Origin: Dipteronia dyeriana
Lineage: Eukaryota; Streptophyta; Magnoliopsida; Sapindales; Sapindaceae
DNA length: 64,000 nucleotides
Assembly (NCBI GenBank): GCA_032871835.1
Contig: CM065299.1
Span: forward strand, 47,318,706 to 47,382,705
Reading direction: 5' to 3'
Below are positions 21,846 to 32,593 of the stretch, in pieces. The first letter of the stretch is position 1. Every line of letters starts with the position of its first letter. Made by a program: the position numbers and the translations under genes. The notes beneath the pieces are model-generated. The model ran no database searches and was not told the origin of the DNA. It saw only the letters and a list, made by a program, of their open reading frames with translations.

Positions 21846-22300
21846 AATACTTATGGCAGCGGGGCAGGGATCGTAGTTCGCACCCCAGAAGGAGATGATG
21901 TTGAATGTGCCATGAGATTTTATTTTAAAGCAACCAATAATAAAGCTGAGTACGAGGCATTGTTAGCTGGAATCAGAGTCTGCATAGCTCTCGGGGCAGA
22001 TGAAGTTGAGATATTCAACGATTCACAGGTAGTTGTCAACCAGGTTATGGACGAGTACCAGGCCAAAGACGAAGGTATGATAGCCTACCGTGACATCGCG
22101 AAACAGCTCCTCCAAAAATTTAAAGAATACAAGATCGCTTAGATCCCTACGGAAGAAAATGAAAAGGCTGACGCATTGTCTAAATTAGCGTCAGCAACAA
22201 CCTCAATCAGACCAAAGACCATTACAGTTGCACACCTCCTTAAACCGAGTACAACTGAACCTAAGCATTTGGAAATTTCAGAAATCTGAACACCGCAAGA
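21800..22300 (+). pseudogene. Gypsy-2 second RNase H domain (aRNH)
   Basis: After the first RNase H remnant comes a second RNase H-like fold. It begins WKLYVDGS (21828) and continues GSGAGIVV, FKATNNKAEYEALLAGIRVC (21924-21985), VEIFNDSQVVVNQV and ENEKADALSKLASA (22160-22200). The D-GS, E-Y-AL and D-Q order with a late KAD is the archaeal/plant type found in Tat-lineage elements. Breaks: TAA at 21843-21845 and TAG at 22139-22141, both sense codons in the inverted copy. Confidence 0.85.
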
Positions 22301-23543
22301 CGATTGGATGGTCCAGCTGAGAAGGTTCCTGGAAGAAGGCGTGCTCCCAGAAGATCCGGTATTAGCAAAGCGCATTAGGTATCGATCGGCTAGGTATACC
22401 ATGATCAGAGGAGAATTATACATAAGGGGGTTTTCCCGAGCTCTCCAGAGATGTGTACTGGAAGAAGTTGCACATCGAATACTTCAAGAGATCGGCAGAG
22501 GAGTTTACGGGAACAACACTGGGGGTAGAAGTCTGGCGCATAAGGTACTCAGGCAAGGCTATTACTGGCCTACGCTTTTCTCAGATGCACAGTAGTGGTC
22601 GAAAAGTTACAATACCTGTCAAAGGATTGCCAACGATATCCGACAACCCCCAGAAAAGCTCAGAAACCTCACTGCCCCATGGCCATTCCCCATGTGGGGC
22701 CTAGACCTGATCGGGCTAATGCCAGCTGGGACAGGGGTGGAGTAAAGCACGTCATAGTAGCTGTCGATTATTTTACAAAATGGGCAGAAGCTGAAGCGCT
22801 GGTGCATATCACAGAAGCCAACACCATAAATTTTGTAAAGAAAAACATACTTTATAGGTTTGGAGTTCCAGACACTATAATCACCGACAATGGCACTCAG
22901 TTCGATAACCAAAAGTTCATACAGTTGTGCGAGAAGTATCAGATTGCTAACTACTATGCGACACCAGCTCATCCTCAAACAAACGGGCAAGTAGAAACAG
23001 TAAATAAAATTATCAAGCACACCATTAAAGCAAAGTTAGATGACAAAAAATGAAGCTGGGTTGAAAAGCTTCCTGAAGTATTATGGGCATATCGGAAGAC
23101 AACAAGGACTTCAACAGGAGAAACTCCATTCACCTTAGCGTTCGGAACAGAAGCTGTCATCCTCGTAGAAACATCGTATCCGTCCCCCCGGGTCAGGCTA
23201 TACGATGAAGAAACAGAATGTTGATATGCTACTACAAAGTTTGGATGAGCTAGAGGAAAAAGGGGAAAAGTCCCGAATAAGAAATACAGCATATCAACAA
23301 AGAGTGGCTCTCCACTACAACTCTCGTGTTCGGATCAGGAAATTCCAGCTAGGAGACCTGATGCTCAGGAAGGTGTCATTGAACACAAAAAATAGAGCCG
23401 CAGGATCCCTGACTGACAAATGGGAAGGTCCATACAAAATCGAGAGGATAGCTGGCCATGGAGCTTATTGGATTGCTCGATCTAATGGAGGGGTGTTACC
23501 CCGACGATGCAATGCCCAATATCTGAAGATTTTCTATCCTTAA
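22300..23543 (+). pseudogene. Gypsy-2 integrase
   Basis: Integrase inserts the cDNA into chromosomes. The N-terminal zinc-binding segment is degenerate (HRILQEI at about 22474, then GVYGNNTGG). The catalytic DDE triad is visible: Asp in VAVDYFTKWAEAE (22765), Asp in IITDNGTQFD (22886) and Glu in NGQVETVNKI (22993). The C-terminal part has WAYRKTTRTSTGETPFTLAF and LGDLMLRKVS, KWEGPYKIERI, ending QYLKIFYP* at 23543. No chromodomain follows. Stops at 22593-22595 and 23051-23053 and a frameshift near 23205 make it non-functional. Confidence 0.9.
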
Positions 23544-24084
23544 AATATATATATATTTATATTGAATATTTTATTCTTTTTTCTAGTCAGGACAATATTG
23601 GTAGGATAAATATTAAACTGTAATTTAAATCTGTCGATTTTTTACAGTAATAAATAAAATTACTCGGAATTTTCGAAAGGAAAGCATCTAGCTCGGGATT
23701 TCCAAAAGAAAGCATATGATAATAAGAACATATGGAAGAAGAGCATGATAATAAAAACATGCAAATAGAATTCTCGAGACCATCAAATCCCGAATGGGCG
23801 GAGAAGCTCGTAGGAGCATGCCAGCCGAGCATGGTCAAAATGACCTTCCAAACAATGCAAACATGATGCACCAGACTCTGGAAAAATGCTCGGGACGCTA
23901 TCGGGAGAAATTCTGGTGAAATGCGTAGCTGTGTTGAAGCAACTTTTTTTAAAAAGAAAGAGCTCAACGATTCGGCAAACCCTTGCGCATAAAAACTAGG
24001 GAGATGTCCTTGGTATTACGTAAGGACTCGAACGTATGATCATGGTGAGCCTTGATGTAACATTCGGGTAGCAACCGGGTATGA

Positions 24085-24500
24085 AACACAAGTGTAAACT
24101 TCTATTTCAAGATGATTCGGTTAATAATAAAGAGCAGGTTTAATAAGACACTTGGCAATTAAAGTCATTCGGGTAACAACCGGTTTAATAAGATACTCGG
24201 TTAAGTTACTCGAACATCAAAGAAGCCAGTTTAATAAGACACTTGGTAATTAAAGTCATTTGGGTAACAACCGGTTTAATAAGATACTTGGTTAAGTTAC
24301 CCGAACATCGAAGAAGCCAGTTTAATAAGACACTTGGCAATTAAAGTCATTCGGGTAACAACCGGTTTAATAAGATACTTGGTTAAGTTACCCGAACATC
24401 GAAGAAGCCAGTTTAATAAGATACTTGGCGATTGAAGTCATTCGGGTAACAACCGGTTTAATAAGATACTCGGTTAATTTACTCGAACACCAGCCAGTTT
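24085..24500 (+). repeat. ~91-bp tandem repeat downstream of Gypsy-2 integrase
   Basis: GCCAGTTTAATAAGA recurs at 24225, 24316 and 24407, a 91-bp period. Each unit is a dimer: a second phrase, CCGGTTTAATAAGATACT, lies about 46 bp further on. The same motif in the same element-relative orientation is tandemly repeated at 35690-36150 in Gypsy-3. It lies between INT and the antisense gene, the hypervariable 3' part of Tat elements. Confidence 0.85.
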
Positions 24501-24657
24501 AATACAACACTCGACAATAATCAGCAATGAACAGATCAAGACCATTCAATTCAGAATAAAATAAGATTTTATTGCTCTTAAAAGAATGGTTACTGTTCAA
24601 AGAATGGTTCTGTACAAGTAAATAATAATAATCAGAATTTTCTACAATTCTACAAAA

Positions 24658-27601
24658 TCAAGGTTGCGAGGATTTCGAGCCTTTGCCAATACTCGGATCT
24701 GGCACCATCTCGTACTCACGAAGCAGGCTCTCATTAGATGGCCAAGTTATATCGTCGACAGTATCATCCATCCACTGGCTGTAGTCTTCACTCGGGACTG
24801 GCCCGACATCTGGGACTGCACCCTCAACTCGACTCTTGACTTGTATAAATGGTCGAGAGAGAATGCTCGGACGGAATCTCTAAGTGCATGGGATGGGGCT
24901 CTTAGCCTTGACTACGACAATAGGCTCTCCATTCCTTCATCTGAAGCCGAAGAGATTCCAAGGACCGGTCCACATGGTGTTTGATTGACAGCTCTCAATT
25001 AGCACGAGCTTTCTCGGTCGCCCTATTCTTAACTTTGAAGAACTCGCTGGCCGAAACTAGCCCACGTTGAAATTTTTGAAGAAGTAGGGCATCATAAGCG
25101 GGGGATCTTTTAAAACGATACACCCCTTGGACTTCCAGTTCCAACCTGGCCTCTCGGGGAAAGGGATTCAACTGTTAGCACTTAGCGCATTAGATCTTCA
25201 ATTTTTTGGTCATACGCCGACTTTGCTTGCTCGGCCTTGAGCATGGATTCTTCAGCAGAAGATAGAAGATTTTGAAGTGATACAACCTTCTCCTCTGCCA
25301 GGGATGCCTTGTCCTCGGCTTGAACCTGCTTCGCCAGATAATGGTCGGTAAATATTTATACAGAACCGACCTCCTGCTGGTAAGCTTTCTTGGCTCGAGC
25401 ACGGCCTTCTTCACTCGCCTTCAGCTGAGCCTCTAGACGCCTTATTGGATCGGCTTGATGTTGCTGCGTCTGAATAAGCTCAGCAAATTCGGCCACCATC
25501 TGCAAAGGGATATACTTAGAAATCTGGCAGAAGCAAAACAATAAAGGAGTCAGATTTAACTGAGTCAGATTTAACTTACATAAGATGCGCCGTTGAAAAT
25601 GTTTTGGAGACGTTCAGACAATAAACCATCTCTAAAACCGCTCCAGTGATCCTCCCTGATAAAAGCCCGACCGGAGGACATCTCCCATAGCATATCCTGG
25701 GGAGAAAGGAATAAAGGAACCCCCAAGGGTTCAGCTCCTTGATTTCCAAACTCGGGGGCAGGAGAAGCCCTGTTCGATTCTAATGATGGAAAAAGAACCT
25801 CCGAAGGTTCAGCCCCCATATCTCTAACTTCATGGGTAGAAGAAGCCCTACTCGGTACTGAAACAGCAGCATCTACTGATGCTCCAACGCCAACACTCGG
25901 GGCAATCTCATCCGTAACATCTTCGTTACTAGAATCAATAAATGAGACTACCCGAGGAACTTTGAGTGGACGAGATGACGAACTAACTGCCTTCCGCTTC
26001 TCACCCCGAGGACGGTGGAAGTTAAGATCAGCAGCAGGATTTTTCTACGGATCGTCCTGAAAAGACTCAAAGAATTCAGCACCTGCAGGTATTTGATCCG
26101 TCAAGACTTTACCACCGTCGCCAGCTTCAAACTGTCCAACAGGCACTTCACCCGGACCTTCATATTGCCTCTCCCTATTTTCAGGCAGTTGGGTGTCAAT
26201 TGGCTCACCTTGGCCACTTGGACCAGTAAAATCCTGAGTAGAAGGCTGAGCACCCTGATCAATGCACTCGGGAATTTGCTCAGCAATATCAGTTTCCTCA
26301 TCAGGTTCAGGTGGAGCAATACCCTCATCACCCTGACGGGAAGCTTCCTTTCTACTCGCTTGTAGAATCACCTTCACCTGGCGAGCCTGAAGATCGCTGA
26401 CAATGTCCGTATCGAACACTACAAAAAAAATTCATGTTAGAAAAGAAAATGAAAAGCAGATAAGTACAACAGAAAGAGCGACGGGTTACTTACATCGCCT
26501 GCGATGGCCCGAAACCTGTCTGAAGAAGCCGAGCTTTATCAAGTCATCCTCTTTGAAAAGGTAGCTCTTGCTCCTCTTCTTCAGAGTACGAACAGCTGCC
26601 CGAGTCAGCCTCTTCAGCTCAGAATCACTATAATCAATTATTTTCTTGTTCCACACTTCGGGGGAATAGAAGAAGCGGGGAACACTCAACACCGTTCGGG
26701 AATCCCCAGATCGAACAGTGACGTCTAGCTCGAGAGTCCCTCCAACAAAAAACCAACTGTTCTTCCAGAACTTGTTGGATGTGGGGAATCCCTATATAAA
26801 ACCCTTCTTTTTAGGGTCATCAAAAGCATCGACCCCCCGATTCACCTTTGCTTCTTTGGGGACCCAACCGTCCGAAGGAGTAGACGCAAGAAAATAGGTC
26901 CCCGTTTTGCTAACTTGCCTCAGCATAAAGAAATGCCTGATTTCATTAGGGGAAGGCGGCGAAAGGTTCATTCGACTGAACATGTGCCACATGCACATCA
27001 GGACTTTGTAACTATTCGGGGCCAAATGAGCTGGGGCTATCCCTGCTTCAGCCAAAAACCAGGCAATAAAAGGATGAAGAGGAAGTGTGACACAACAACA
27101 AAGCAAGGATTAATAAATCGCGACCATGCCCTCGGAGGATTCCATACTGCTCTATCCCCTGCAGGAACCAAAGTGACTGAGTCAGGCAAGTCGTATCGGG
27201 AGCGGTATTTTTCTATCTCAGCTGGCCCGACCACATTTGGTTCAGTATCAAAGCCACTCGGGCGAGTATCAGAAAACAAAAGACGAGACGCCATGTACAC
27301 TTCATCAACGTCACCCTCGTTAACAGTCTGTTCCCTGGTCTGAACGCTGCTCAAGTCGTGCTTGTATACGAAAAGATACCTTATGATCAGAAATATTAGA
27401 ATCAGAACTAGATGGAGAACTCGATACAGGGCTGAAAGTGACTTCAGGGTGAAGCCCAGAAACATCAACCTCTAAGAATGGAGGTTCATCTATTGGGATA
27501 TCCCCCAGTAATCGTTTAATACAAGATACTAACTGGAAATCCCCATATTCTAATGCATCAAAAGCGATTTTCAAGAGACGATGGCGGGAAAATGGCCTCA
27601 T
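24658..27601 (-). pseudogene. Gypsy-2 antisense gene (Transposase_28-like, spliced), decayed
   Basis: On the strand opposite gag-pol, a gene starts ATG at 27601 (MRPFSRHRLLKIAFDALEYG) and ends at TGA 24658-24660. Exons are 27601-26494, 26418-25580 and 25499-24658; both introns (75 and 80 nt) are GTAAG...AG. The N-terminal third has DLPDSVTLVPAGDRAVWNPP, then LPLHPFIAWFLAEAGIAPAHL with APNSYKVLMCMWHMFS. This pattern matches the plant family Pfam calls a putative gypsy-type transposon (PF04195). The middle is Ser/Pro/Gly/Glu-rich. The last exon is coiled-coil-like (MVAEFAELIQTQQHQADPI). Stops and shifts (for example after 27320) break it, whereas the copy at 32594-35529 is better preserved. The function of such frames is unknown. 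Confidence 0.8.
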
Positions 27602-28093
27602 TAAAACTAACCTTGAATTGTGATTGATGCAAGATCTTCAAGCGGAGAATCGCGAACTTCTGGATAAAGAAATCTGAGTTTAAAGAAATTTTTGCTGAAA
27701 TTTTTTGAGAATAAACCAACAATGTCTCTCAGCAAAGAATTTAAAGACGAGACGACACAAAACCCTAGGATTTCAAGGCGAGAAAAAATTTATGACGAAA
27801 CTCGATGACGTAGGCAGCGTTTGGGGAAACGCAAAAATCATTTCTCATAAATGATATTGAAAAACGAAGAGACGAGGGACGCGTGTCAAAACAGGAAGTA
27901 GCCCTCAACGGTCAGAACTTCAAAAGTCGCCATCATTTAAGATCTCACGTGATGAAGGGAATCAAAATTACAGGGTCACCCTTAAGACGCGCCATTATGA
28001 CAAGACGGCTATTCTGACAAGTGAAAATTAAGACGATTAAAATACTCTTGCCCGAAATGAAATTTACTCGGCAAAAATATTTTAAGGTGGTAT

Positions 28094-28977
28094 TGTCGTA
28101 TGTGAATTTTACCAAGCATACATGTCATTGACAGGAAGGAGAAAATAGCCAGGTGGACGCCCAAATGGGCACTTAGGAAATATCCTACGAGGCATCATTA
28201 AAGAGAAGAAAAGCCCGAGTAAGCATATATAGAATGAAACCTACTCGGGATCAGTTAACAACACTCGGGACTGGTTGAACAACGCTTCCACTCGGGCTCA
28301 AACAGTGCTACTCGGGACCATCAGGTATTACTCTTACTCGGGAATAAATACGACTCGATTAAGAACTTGGTGCTTATTTCATATGGAGTAAGTCATTAAA
28401 TACGCGAAGATATCCATCAGGAAGGAATCCCAAATAAAATGGAACATTAAGTTAGAAGAGTCCCCAATCAGGAAATAACTTGATTTCTTTACGAAGACTA
28501 CATTCTTATAAAGAAACAAGTCCAAATTGAACTACACTACTAGAATCCCACTCGATTTCCATAAGAGACTCCGAAACAAGAAAGAAGACAAATCAACCTC
28601 AAGCAAGTAACCGAATCACAATTAAATACAAAGATCTTGTATTACTTGTACAAAGCAGATTAGGGTTCTATAAGCATATAAATAGACTCATAATCCGGCT
28701 CCAAAAGATATAGGCAATATAGCATACACAACAAGCAATCATAGCAAATACAGAGAGAAAAAAGAGAGGCCGAGAGCTTGTAAACATCATATTTTCATAG
28801 TGGATTTTGGCTTGGTTGATCCTTCAACCACCCGTGGATGTTTCTCCGGTCATCAAAGTTTTACCACGTAAAACTTTTGTCTTCATTACTCTCTCTGAAT
28901 CTCTTTCTCTTTGAATTAATAGCCGAAATCCAATCCTTGTTGGCTTTTCTGACGTAATCCAGAAATCAACGTCAACA
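28094..28977 (+). repeat. Gypsy-2 3' LTR
   Basis: 884 bp, same length as the 5' LTR, with TATAAATA at 28677-28684. The preceding polypurine tract has decayed to AAGGTGGTAT (28084-28093), against AAGGGGGCAT in Gypsy-3. It is followed by the TSD ATATC (28978-28982). Confidence 0.95.
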
Positions 28978-28982
28978 ATATC

Positions 28983-29173
28983 TATATGACCAAACGGGTT
29001 TAACAGGTCACTCGTGAACCCGTTTAACGAAACCCGGCATGAATAATATAATAATAGCGTTATACGGGTTGACCCGATTATGACCCGAAACTGTTAAAAG
29101 GCCAACCCAACCCATTTATTGACCTTGGGTTAGTGTCTGGTTGGCAGGTTACGAGTCAATTTTACCGGCTCTA
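28983..29173. mobile_element. hAT-like MITE, right half
   Basis: It resumes the element interrupted at 16975 with ACGGGTTGACCCGATTATG-type phrases and ends AATTTTACCGGCTCTAG. The 8-bp flank GTAATAGG follows at 29174-29181. Without the Gypsy-2 insertion the element would be about 790 bp. Confidence 0.55.
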
Positions 29174-29268
29174 GTAATAGGCGAGGCCACGGGGACAACC
29201 AAAATAATTTGTTTACATTAATTACCAATAATGGAAACTAAATGCTCTCCATCACCTACAAGCTATAA

Positions 29269-30207
29269 GGGTGTGTTTGTTGCACTGGATTGGACTAGGA
29301 TTGGACTATTTTTAGTCCAATCCCATGTTTGGTGAGTCCAGACAACCAGACAAATTTTATCCCAATTTAAATTTTATCCTGTTGGAGGAAGATTAAATTA
29401 TCCTCTCCAATTCAATGGGATTAATTTTATCCCACCATCACCGATTCAATTACTTCATCCACTAGATTCATACAAATTTACAATCACTTCACAAATCAAC
29501 TTAATCCATTCAAATACAAATTTGATTTCACAACACAAAATAGATCACAAATTCACAATGATTGAGTTTGATAAACCGAAACAAAATTAATTGAAAAACT
29601 AAAACGTTCAACTTTGTTTCTAGAAAAATAAACCGCCGATTCAATCTCAAACCGTCATCGTAGTTGTCATCGCCTCACCTTCGTCGTCCGTGTCACCTTT
29701 GTCGTCTGCTTCTTCTCATTCCAACAATCGACCCACCATAACTTTCTCTCTCAAACAGTGAAAACGAAGGAGAGAGTGAGAGAGAGGAAAGAAAGAGATG
29801 AGTGATGGAAACATAGGAGAGATGAGTTATCATGCTTCTTGTTGGACTTGGCAGTAAGATGATCACATGAGCTCAAGTGATTCTTACCACCCAAATTCAA
29901 GCCATAGCTTGGTAGCATCGTCAATAAAAAAAAAGGAGTTCGATGAGTGATGAGAGCAAATCAACGGAAGAGAGGAGAGAAAGAGAGTCTGATGAGTAAA
30001 GAGAGGAGTAGATTTAAAAGAAAATGGATAATTTTTTTATCCAATCCCATCCCATACCAAACATAAGATTGGACTATTTTTAGTCCAATCCCATGGTGCA
30101 ATAAACGCGAAAACATTATAATCCAATCCAATCTCATCCAATCCAAATCTAATCCAATCTCATGTCTTAAAAATAGTCCAATCATATCCCGCATACCAAA
30201 CTCACCC
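29269..30207. mobile_element. PIF/Harbinger-type MITE, 939 bp
   Basis: It is flanked by TAA on both sides (29266-29268 and 30208-30210). Terminal inverted repeats: the left begins GGGTGTGTTTGTTGCACTGG and the right, read inverted, begins GGGTGAGTTTGGTATGCGGG; both continue into ATTGGACTATTTTTA. The palindromic phrase TGGACTATTTTTAGTCCA occurs near both ends (29301 and 30071). The interior holds a short AT-poor segment (29640-29720) with repeated CGTC(A/G)TC phrases and a GA-rich tract. There is no transposase. The open frame 29961-30194 (minus) only translates the terminal repeat. Confidence 0.7.
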
Positions 30208-30210
30208 TAA

Positions 30211-31259
30211 GTCTACAACTCTCCCCCATTCTATCCATCAACCTGTCATTTTTCTGTTTTGTTCGAGGTCATTATTTACTCGTTTCTACTCAAATACTTA
30301 TTTTATTTTAGTAACTTTTATGTATTTACATGTTAGATATGATACTAATAAAACATATTAGTATATTTATTTTTATAAATATATTTATATTTAAAATCTA
30401 AAAAACTAAATATTATTATAAATATTCATCCTAATGCCAATAGTATTCTTGTTGAAATAAAATATATTCATTTTCATACATATTATTTATGGGTATAATT
30501 ACTATAATAAGAAACTATTTATTAGATAAATACATTTATTACATAAATTTAATAAAAAAGAAACAATAAATACTATCATTTTATAGTTGTTAACCTGTTA
30601 ACACTACCCATTATTTATAAACACCCTTAAATTATTATCACACCTAATTTATAAAAAAAGAATCATATATTTTTATAATAAAATCCTCTTTTAATGATGA
30701 TCCAATTTACTTTTAGAAATATCTCAAATGTAGGAGCCTTATAAAAGTGAATATGTAGAGTCATAAATGGGGTCAAAAGATTTTCAATCTAAAATTCTTT
30801 TATTTATACAGCTATCTTTAAAAAAAAAACTTAATGATATTTATGGATATCTTAAAAAAAACACTTGTTGGTATCTATAGTTAACTTTTAAAAATATATA
30901 TATTGTTTATCTGTAGAGTTCATAACTATACATCAAAGTAAGACAAAAACAATATGATAATCATGTGATGATGAGAAAGTTTGACACTTGAAATAAAATT
31001 AGAGTTTAATTAGTGTCTATCATAAAAATCAGGGTTTATCGTATGTTAAGGTTTATCATAAGTTTTTTTTTTTGTTAAAGGTAGGTTTTTTAAAATGAAG
31101 AAATATAGTTGAAGATATAAGTGTAATTAATGAGTGCATGTAGTATTTGATTTATTATTAATTAAAGTATTTTGTCCTTATTGTTAAATTTCAATTAGGA
31201 TATTTTTATAATTAATATTTTTAATAAAATATAGTTGTACTAATAACTTTTATGGTATC
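30211..31259. other. AT-rich DNA without recognisable genes
   Basis: I see only A/T runs, short inverted AT stretches and no open frame of interest between the Harbinger-type MITE and the TSD of Gypsy-3. Confidence 0.6.
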
Positions 31260-31264
31260 AATAT

Positions 31265-32095
31265 TGTTGACGTCAATTTCTAGATGTATTAGAAAAGCCA
31301 AGAAAGGATTGGATTTCAGCTGTGATTTCAAAGAGAAAGAGATAAGAGAAAGTAGTCAAGACGCAAGTTTTTACGTGGTAAAACTCCGATGAACGGAGAA
31401 ACGTCCACGGGTGGTTGAATGATCAACCAAGCTAAAATCCACTATGAAATTATAATATTACAATTCTCGAATCTCTCTTCCTTCTCTTTGTATTTTTCTA
31501 TGATTGTTGTATATATTTTTTGGCGAGATTATAAGTCTATTTATATGTTTATAGAACCCTAATCTGCTTTGTACAAGTAATAGATCTTTGTATTTAATTA
31601 TGATTACTTGCTTGAAGCGGACTGTCTTCTTTCCTGTTTCGGAGTCTTGTATTGAAATTGAATGAGACTCTAGTAATGTAATCCAATTAGGACTTATTTC
31701 CTTATAAGAGTGTAGTCTTTTTTTTAAAAAAAAGTTGTTGCCTGATTGGGAACCCTTCCTGCTCAGTATTCTATTCTCATTGGGATTCCTTTTTGATATG
31801 GATATCTTCGTGTATTTAATGACCTAATTCGTGTGAGCTAAGCGCTGGGCTTTTATTCAGTTTTCTTCATATTTGTCCCGAGTAAGGACAATACCCGAGT
31901 GTTATTAACTGATCCCGAGTAGTATATGATGTTGATTGACCCTAAGTAAGTTTTGTTCAACATCTGCTTACTCAGGGTTTTCTCTTCTTCGGTGATGTCT
32001 TGTACGATATTTTCTGAATGCCTATTCGGATGTCCACATGACAATTTATCCTCTGTGTTGATGACGTGTACGTACGATAAAATTCACATACGACA
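31265..32095 (-). repeat. Gypsy-3 3' LTR
   Basis: TGTTGACGTC to ATACGACA on the plus strand. The inverted TATA box reads TATTTATA at 31538-31545. About 55 bp present in the other LTR (about 43030-43085, including GCTGGTCCCAAGTAAC) are missing here, so one LTR lost or the other gained a block after insertion. Confidence 0.92.
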
Positions 32096-32110
32096 ATGCC
32101 CCCTTAAAAT
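32096..32110 (-). other. Gypsy-3 polypurine tract
   Basis: Read on the minus strand, TTTTAAGGGGGCAT directly precedes the 3' LTR start TGTCG, the expected place for plus-strand DNA priming. Confidence 0.7.
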
Positions 32111-32593
32111 ATTTTTACTGAACAAGGTTGTTTCGGGCAAAAGTATTTTAATCAGTTTTTTTTTTATCTTTTCAAAACCTGAGTAAATGTCTTGTCATAA
32201 TGGCATGTCTTAATGGTGACCCAGTAAATTCGATTTGCCTCCTCAAGCGAGATCTTTAATGTCGGCGACGTTTTGGAGTTCTGACGGTGAAAGCCGGTTC
32301 TCTTTTTGACACGTGTCCCTTGCCTCTTCGTTTTTCGATATCATTTATGAGAAAAGACCTATGCATTTCCCCGTGCACCGCCTTCGTCATCAAACCTCAT
32401 CATCGTTTTTACCTGCCTTGAGATCCTAGGGTTTCGTGCTATCATCTCTTTAAATTATTCACTGAGAGACATCATTGGTTCATTCTCAACAATTTTCAGC
32501 ATAAAAAAATTCTCAAAACCAAATTTCTTTCCGCAAAAGGTCACGATTCTCTATTGAAGATCTTGCATCAAATTTTATTCAGTGTTAGTTTTA

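Larger units (their letters stand above)
16976..28977 (+). mobile_element. Complete Tat-type Ty3/Gypsy retrotransposon (Gypsy-2), 12,002 bp
   Basis: Two 884-bp LTRs (TGTCG...CAACA) bound it, flanked by a perfect 5-bp TSD, ATATC (16971-16975 and 28978-28982). Order: LTR, PBS, gag, protease, RT, RNase H, a second RNase H domain (aRNH), integrase, a tandem-repeat spacer, an antisense gene, LTR. The second RNase H and the antisense frame between INT and the 3' LTR point to the Tat branch; there is no chromodomain after INT. By eye the two LTRs differ at about 27 sites, mostly transitions (about 97% identity), so insertion is fairly recent. Every coding domain has stops or frameshifts, so it is non-autonomous now. 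A same-family copy lies inverted at 31265-43283. Confidence 0.93.

Noticed and set aside
24658..27601. Antisense gene considered as a retroviral envelope
   Set aside because: It has no signal peptide, no transmembrane segment and no glycoprotein-type cysteine pattern. It is on the strand opposite gag-pol and has a PF04195-like pattern instead.
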